64,000 nucleotides of DNA, taken from Vibrio sp. S9_S30 (lineage in GTDB: Bacteria; Pseudomonadota; Gammaproteobacteria; Enterobacterales; Vibrionaceae). The stretch spans positions 62,001-126,000 of the forward strand of contig NZ_JAAUWT010000009.1 of NCBI RefSeq assembly GCF_014694455.1. Direction: 5' to 3'. Within the stretch, counting starts at the first letter, position 1. Each line of letters opens with the position of its first letter. Under the pieces are notes generated by a model. The model did not search any database, was not told the DNA's origin, and saw only the letters and a list, made by a program, of their open reading frames with translations. Both the position numbers and the translations under genes were made by a program. Below are positions 63,801-64,000 of this stretch, one piece after another.

Positions 63801-64000
63801 ATGGCAAATCAACTTAAAACTATTTGGATTACGATGCTCAGCATTGTTGCCTTGTTGTTTTCAGGATTTGTTTCCAGTGCACCAGTGATGATGGGTACTA
63901 TGGGAGAACAAGCACCGAGTAAGGCGTCGCCTTGCCACGCGAGTTCTGTCGAAACCACCTCAAACCACTCAATGGAAACAACGCATTCAGATCATTTAAA
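63801..64000 (+). CDS. Exported Met/His-rich small protein, probably copper-related, partial
   Basis: ATG 63801 follows AAGGTG. The N-terminus is a signal peptide (MANQLKTIWITMLSIVALLF... ending VSSA), then a stretch rich in Met, His and one Cys (MMGTMGEQA, SPCHASS, NHSMETTHSDH) that could bind copper. Translation is open to the window edge, so the product is incomplete. Copper link: CueR-type promoter directly upstream. The family is not identified. Confidence 0.7.
   Translation, partial: MANQLKTIWITMLSIVALLFSGFVSSAPVMMGTMGEQAPSKASPCHASSVETTSNHSMETTHSDHL

Overview
The window looks like accessory chromosomal DNA from a marine gammaproteobacterium, most probably a member of the Vibrionaceae. 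The basis is the overall gene style (GrxB, a CspA-type cold-shock protein, PstSCAB, RarD, a mercuric-reductase-like fusion protein), canonical gammaproteobacterial Fur boxes, and a short intergenic repeat of a kind I associate with vibrios. Genus and replicon cannot be read with certainty. No rRNA, tRNA, CRISPR array, phage or IS element was seen.

Left part (1-24 kb). The window opens inside a lipoprotein zinc metalloprotease gene that is frameshifted at a run of seven G. Next comes a taurine dissimilation locus, all on the minus strand: sulfoacetaldehyde acetyltransferase (xsc), the two taurine dehydrogenase subunits (tauX, tauY) and a TRAP transporter (tauK, tauL, tauM). Diverging from xsc are CobS-like and CobT-like genes with no CobN chelatase subunit. 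After grxB and two lipoprotein genes there is a decaying zone (about 17-19.3 kb) with a broken creD, an intact TauE-type exporter and a badly broken pta. Pta and TauE are the usual partners of Xsc, so this looks like a second, eroding piece of a sulfonate pathway. It is headed by a divergent IclR regulator and followed by a GntR regulator with an EamA transporter.

Middle (24-42.6 kb). Two near-consensus Fur boxes flank an intergenic region between a 138-residue unknown gene and a class I ribonucleotide reductase operon (nrdA, nrdB, glutaredoxin-like), which suggests an iron-limitation set. A MATE pump, a LysR regulator, an OprD-type porin and a RarD-like permease follow. A six-gene minus-strand operon then encodes RidA, an aldehyde dehydrogenase, a dipeptidase-like protein, a BCCT transporter and two unknown proteins, with a divergent LysR regulator. 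It is probably a catabolic operon for a betaine-like compound.

Right part (42.8-57 kb). This is the most unusual region: a two-armed catabolic locus with a sugar-type ABC importer, four SnoaL/NTF2-like proteins (at least two of them double-domain), a histidinol-dehydrogenase-family enzyme, an SDR, a LacI regulator, a bicupin, an alpha/beta hydrolase and an RraA-family aldolase-like protein. The genes are tightly packed and several overlap by ATGA. I cannot assign a substrate and consider it the best candidate for an undescribed pathway.

End (57-64 kb). This holds pstSCAB, a divergent pair of a GNAT-C39 peptidase fusion and a RimK-type ATP-grasp ligase, and a MerR/CueR-type promoter driving a Met/His-rich exported protein cut by the window edge. 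A window-wide trait is that short perfect or near-perfect tandem duplications (units of 8 to 20 bp) recur at gene starts, in leaders and in the pseudogenes.
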